Below, in pieces: positions 59,653 through 64,000 of a stretch of DNA of 64,000 nucleotides. The DNA comes from Owenia fusiformis. Taxonomy: Eukaryota > Annelida > Polychaeta > Sabellida > Oweniidae. Both the position numbers and the translations under genes were made by a program. The stretch covers positions 42,387,394 to 42,451,393 of the forward strand of contig CAIIXF020000005.1 of NCBI GenBank assembly GCA_903813345.2, read 5' to 3'. Positions within the stretch are counted from its first letter, which is position 1; each line of letters begins with the position of its first letter. The notes beneath the pieces were generated by a model. That model had not been told where the DNA came from. It was given only the letters and a program-made list of their open reading frames with translations, and searched no databases.

Positions 59653-59988
59653 AGTATAATTACATATCAGTAAGTCCGCCACTCTACACAAGATTGTCAG
59701 TGATTGATATATGTCTTTCAATAATGAAATATGATACGCTTACCATGTTTACTAGTATGGGGTATAATTACATATCAGTAAGTCCGCCACTCTACACAAG
59801 ATTGCCAGTGATTGATATATGTCTCTCAATAATGAAATATGATACGCTTACCATGTTTACTAGTATGGGGTATAATTACATATCAGTAAGTCCGCCACTC
59901 TACACAAGATTGCCAGTGATTGATATGTGTCTTTCAATAATGAAATATGATACGCTTACCATGTTTACTAGTATGGGGTATAATTAGA
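59653..59988 (+). repeat. 108-bp tandem repeat, about three copies
   Basis: Landmark CAGTAAGTCCGCCACTCTAC at 59667, 59776 and 59885. The unit of about 108 bp is open in one plus frame, 36 codons each, but has no known domain. Copies are nearly identical, so the duplication is recent. Confidence 0.88.
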
Positions 59989-60174
59989 TAACTGCCAGAA
60001 AACAACGTTCATAGCCCTCTCAATGTTTGGGACCTTTTAATCCAATAACTACATGAAACTATTTTCAACTTACATTATAGGAGGCCCGTTAACAGAATGT
60101 CACCACCACCCGTGTGTGAACTCAAAAGATTTTTGGTTAGAACCAGCAGTTATTAAAACAGCCATGTTCGTTGG

Positions 60175-61823
60175 CTTATGCCTTGGTCACATAGGCTCCG
60201 ATTTTCACTGCGGCGCCCGGCCGATGAGTATTTTGTTCAAAATCGGCCGGCGAGCCCGGGCATCGTACGGGCGCCGGGCGATGATCGCCACTCATCGGCC
60301 GATTTTTAGACATCGTACGGGCGCCGGCAGAGTTTTATCGCGGAGATAAAAGTTGCCGATGTCTTGGCGATTTTTTCTCAACCAAACTCATCGGTACCTA
60401 CCCGGCCGTGTCCCGCCCGATCATCGTACGATTATCTTACGGCGCCCGGTGGCATCGCACGGTCATCTTTGGATTTTGCGTGCTGATTTGTTGGATAAAT
60501 CTTAATAATGATTACTTATAAAGTGATATAAAGGTTTTAAAAATAATGAGGTAAGGAATTATAATTACTACACACTGTCAGAGATTTTTATAAAACATTA
60601 ATGGAACGATTAAGCTTACTGTATATAAAACAATGGCACACATTTGAATGGCTGGGTGGGTGGGTTGATCTAGTCGTTCTTATATTGACATTAATCGTGT
60701 ATGTCTGTCATACACATTGAATAGAGTGTTACATTTTTATGCGTATATTCACTCATGCATATACCATTACAGATCATTTATTTTAAAAACCTTCGGAATG
60801 TTTTTGTGAGTACAGTAATTTCAAGGGTCACAATTTTACTACGATTAATTACGTCTCAATTACAACGTAATATGCCAAAGGCTAAGGATAGAGGGGATAA
60901 GGCCAATGGGCCATATATGAGGAAGGCCTTGGGAAGACAGGTGGAAAAAGACAATAACAATGCTACCGAGCTGGTGGATGATGAAGATTTAGATGTGTCT
61001 ATAGGGAAGCGGGTACTCCACTTGAAACAGAAGAAATATGCCAATTTCTTTGAAGCCATATTTTTATGACCAAACTAATTCTCTTTACAAGAACAGACGA
61101 AAGAAAGATGGAGAAATAGGGAATTTTGCTAATAGCATCGGATGGACAGGTAGACATAGTATTTTTTTATATGAAAGATCTAAAAATGAATTAAGATCAG
61201 GGTGCACTTTGATGAAAAGACCACGTCCAGTATGGCAAGTGATTTTAGACGGTCATATCTTTCACCATGAGTACCTTCTGGGCACAAATAGAGTGTTTTT
61301 ATTAAAACAATATGTTTTCTTTCAATTGAAGTACCCATGATGATAAAAATATCAATCAAACAATTCGAAAAATGATGAATAGGGACCCCATGTCAACATT
61401 TTTTCTAAATATTGAACCTATTTACTCAAAAGAGGATCTTCTTTTTCTGATTTTTATTGCATGAAAACATTATTATCCTGGAAGTCCTGTTTATCAAAGT
61501 ATTTCGTTTTCAAATGTTGCATTCACGCCATGTGGAACAGTCATACTGGGTCATACAGGGATTAAGTATAAATCTAGAGGCCTGTAAATCGACCGATGTC
61601 CTGGCGGGTCCCGTACGGCCATCGGCCGATAGCCTTGCGATACCCGTGCGATGTCTTTCAGATTCAATTGATTGCGGGCGCCGTACGATGCCTGTACTAA
61701 TGTGACCATACTCACGATTAGATCAAGACATCGGTGAAAAGTCACCGGCGCCCGGTCGATTTATAAATCGGCCGATGACTACTCATCGGCCGGCGCCCGG
61801 CGGCTATGTGACCCAGGCATCAG
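60175..61823. mobile_element. GC-rich TIR element with CpG iterons, 1.65 kb
   Basis: Left terminus around CTTATGCCTTGGTCACATAG and right terminus, inverted, CTGATGCCTGGGTCACATAG. Within about 300 bp of the left end and 230 bp of the right end, words such as ATCGGCCG, GGCGCCCGG and ATCGTACGG occur many times. The middle is AT-rich. No target duplication is evident. Confidence 0.78.
60875..61069 (+). CDS. small hypothetical ORF in the GC-rich TIR element
   Basis: Sixty-four codons starting MPKAKDRGDK, basic at first and then acidic (DDEDLD). It is not recognised. Being in the centre of a TIR element, it may be a relic of its transposase or a chance frame. Confidence 0.3.
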   Translation, partial: PKAKDRGDKANGPYMRKALGRQVEKDNNNATELVDDEDLDVSIGKRVLHLKQKKYANFFEAIFL

Positions 61824-61827
61824 GCTG

Positions 61828-62979
61828 CATTTTCGTACATGCTCTTTTGAACGCGAGCAAGATTTAAATTCTAAAAATAAGCTAGATCGTGGTTATGCAA
61901 CAATAGTATATGCGAAATACTGCTGTGTAAGGTCAGACTTTGCTTTTAAATGTGGGGACTTTGATCTGGATTATACAGACACTTATAAATATCTGGGGAT
62001 CTGGCTCCAAGAGCATGTGGACTCAACACATTCTGCCAGAGAAATTGCAAAATCGGCAAATAGAGCCCTGAGTGTGATTATCAGCAAATACAAGCAAACT
62101 GGGGGTATGGAGTTCGCAGTTTACAACAAGCTATATGACTCTTTAGTCCAGCCTATACTAAACTATGGTTCATCTATATTTGGCCTCAACCAACATCAAT
62201 GCCTGAACAATGTTCAAAATAAAGCTGGCAAGTTCTTTCTAGGTGTAAACAAACGCACTAATAATGAGGCTGTTAGAGGAGATCTCGAATGGGACACTCC
62301 ACATTTAAAACAAAAGGTGGAATGTGCTAGGTTGTTCATTAAACTGAAGTCCATGAATCAGAATAGGCTGAATTTTAAAATACATGAATGGTCCATTAAA
62401 CGGAAAAGCAGTTGGGACTTTAAAGTTAATTTAATGTTAAATACATGTAATATAAATTTCACTGGTCACACCAAGGACATTTTAAAACAGTTTACTAACT
62501 CTCTTCGAAATTCTGATAAATTTATCCATAACATATGGGATGATAGAAATAATGAAATTAATGGCAATAAATTGAGGCAATATAGACTGTACAAATATGG
62601 TGTTTGCAAGGAAGGGTATTTGGCCCTACCAAAGCATCACCGTAGGTCACTTGCGAGATTCAGAACTGGTACTTTGCCCTTAGCAATTGAAGCAGGGCGC
62701 TACACAGGTATACCATTACACGAAAGGAAATGCTTATTGTGTGACATGGATTGTGTAGAAGATGAAAAGCATTTCTTATTAGAATGTAGCCATTATGATA
62801 ATCTAAGATGTGATTTTTATGAAAATGTTAAACAGAAATTGCCTTATTTAGATGTAACATCAGCCAATTCTACACTTCTTTTTGTCTCCATTATGAATTG
62901 TACTTCACTCCAAAGACCATTAGGAGCTTTAGTTTATAATATGTGCAATAAGAGATCTCTTAATATTGATAGGCTATGA
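61828..62979 (+). CDS. 5'-truncated LINE reverse transcriptase, C-terminal part
   Basis: The frame is open from 61828, directly after the right end of the GC-rich element, without an authentic start. It begins LHFRTC, then RSDFAFKCGD and YKYLGIWLQEH, the conserved region downstream of the RT palm in Jockey/CR1-like elements. Next comes the thumb (ISKYKQ, LYDSLVQPILNYG). The C-terminal knuckle is C-x2-C-x9-H-x4-C, counted from 62017 as C239, C242, H252, C257. Palm motifs are absent, so this copy is dead. It is a different family from 3-1661. Confidence 0.85.
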   Translation, partial: HFRTCSFEREQDLNSKNKLDRGYATIVYAKYCCVRSDFAFKCGDFDLDYTDTYKYLGIWLQEHVDSTHSAREIAKSANRALSVIISKYKQTGGMEFAVYNKLYDSLVQPILNYGSSIFGLNQHQCLNNVQNKAGKFFLGVNKRTNNEAVRGDLEWDTPHLKQKVECARLFIKLKSMNQNRLNFKIHEWSIKRKSSWDFKVNLMLNTCNINFTGHTKDILKQFTNSLRNSDKFIHNIWDDRNNEINGNKLRQYRLYKYGVCKEGYLALPKHHRRSLARFRTGTLPLAIEAGRYTGIPLHERKCLLCDMDCVEDEKHFLLECSHYDNLRCDFYENVKQKLPYLDVTSANSTLLFVSIMNCTSLQRPLGALVYNMCNKRSLNIDRL

Positions 62980-63250
62980 TCACTAAATGAGTATGCATGT
63001 CACCTAAGTTTCCTTTATAAAATATTTATTTAAAATGTATCTAGTCAGAAACTCCTTGGTTTTATGATGCCTCTTTTTAGTGCTTTGAGCTATCGACCTT
63101 GGGGAAGATGGTCTCAATTCACTACTACATAGGTGTATATTATCTATGGGGTTCTTGTTTTATTTATTCACTCATGCAAATCACATTTAGTGCAATATAT
63201 GTATTTATTGCAATATTTGACAACTTGCAACTCCCATTTAGTGCAATATA
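62980..63250 (+). mobile_element. LINE 3' UTR
   Basis: Contains GACCTTGGGGAAGATGGTCT at about 63096 and TTTAGTGCAATATA twice (about 63187 and 63238). Related sequence at 54640-54845 identifies the family tail. Confidence 0.65.
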
Positions 63251-64000
63251 CGAGGGTATATCATAAAGTTCTCATAATATCTCTCTAATTTTTTTTATTC
63301 TTCAATATATTCTGATGAATTTTTCACAGAATGTGTAGTATAGAATGCTGTACTAATCTATCAAAAAATATTTGGTATAACTGAAATATTATTTAAGAAA
63401 TGGTTGCCATAGTAACCAGAAATCAAGGCACCCGGGGCAAATAAAAAATCGTGCAGGAATAGTCCCAACTAACCATGTTTAAATGCATAATAAGTTTTCA
63501 AATAAGCTATGAAACACATCAAATTGTTAAACACAATGTATTCTTGACTGTTTTGAACTATTATAATATGTCATTGTGAATTTTGTGATCTCATAATGGA
63601 TGATTGTAATGCTTCATTAGAAGTGATGTTAGACACTACAACTGTTTTGTCAAATATTCCAAGGAAAGTCGATTTTCCACTTTAGTTCATCTTAAATCAA
63701 TAATAGACCCCCCATAGGGTGTAATTATGTTGATATCTTTGCAACATATTTGTTTTAGATCATCTTTAGTATGAGCAAAGGATTTTTCGAACGAAACTAA
63801 ACTTTTTATCAGTGTGAACATTATTTTTCTGATGATCCTGCATCTACGCATTATCTTACTCAGTCATTTCTGATCATTAAGCTTTGATTCTCAGAGTCTG
63901 GTATCACATCTAATGACGCATGTAAGCATCCCCTATGACACCACACAATCCACATGATCAATTTATTTTATAGTAAAAGCATTTAGAAACATATTCAAGT
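63251..64000 (+). mobile_element. possible mariner-like element, left end only
   Basis: TA + CGAGGGTATATCATAAAGTT resembles a mariner terminus. The rest to the window edge has no transposase frame. The right terminus, if any, is off-window. Confidence 0.4.

Noticed and set aside
1-64000. tRNA, rRNA, microRNA or bacterial operon features
   Set aside because: I looked for typical arms, operon spacing and Shine-Dalgarno contexts and saw nothing convincing by eye; a covariance-model scan was not possible.

Overview
The window reads as AT-rich nuclear DNA of an animal, most likely a marine invertebrate. Signs are a class A GPCR gene, spliced genes with GT-AG introns, two LINE retrotransposon ends, many terminal-inverted-repeat (TIR) DNA elements and long minisatellites. 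I see no prokaryotic gene organisation, tRNA, rRNA or CRISPR array, and I cannot name the species.

Layout. 1-1.8 kb: 3' part of a LINE reverse transcriptase. 2-7 kb: small tandem repeat and palindromic or MITE-like elements. 7.3-8.4 kb (minus): an aminergic-type GPCR exon carrying TM1-TM6 and ending at a splice donor. 8.4-31.5 kb: almost gene-free DNA with five minisatellites (46-bp, 58/52-bp, 25-bp, 72-bp and a 5.9-kb array of 44-bp units), TATCG simple repeats and a 1.2-kb TIR element.

31.57-52.48 kb is the main discovery. It looks like one about 20.9-kb DNA transposon. It starts and ends with CAGTCAATRCTC, is flanked by a perfect AATCTAC target-site duplication (8 bp if the adjoining G is counted), and its ends share an identical inverted stretch of about 88 bp plus further diverged inverted homology reaching about 1 kb inward. 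Two convergent spliced genes lie inside. The plus gene has a start exon near the left end, two C2H2 zinc-finger exons, a repeat-rich exon and a Tudor-like last exon. The minus gene starts near the right end and encodes a protein with the conserved signature of KDZ (Kyakuja-Dileera-Zisupton) transposases. Both carry lesions, so this copy is probably decayed. The interior is riddled with nested MITEs (mariner-, pogo- and Harbinger-like and unclassified).

52.5-64 kb: more dispersed repeats, a third copy of the CACGGTG element, a LINE 3' tail, a duplicated element full of GAACG/CGTTC words, a hAT-like MITE, an element whose inverted termini are arrays of a 15-bp repeat, a 108-bp tandem repeat, a GC-rich TIR element full of CpG-containing words, a 5'-truncated LINE, and the start of a possible mariner element at the edge.

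The only ordinary host gene I can support is the GPCR. Everything else with protein-like coding sequence appears to be mobile-element derived. Several unrelated elements share one design: short TIRs plus many short CpG-containing iterated words in otherwise AT-rich DNA.
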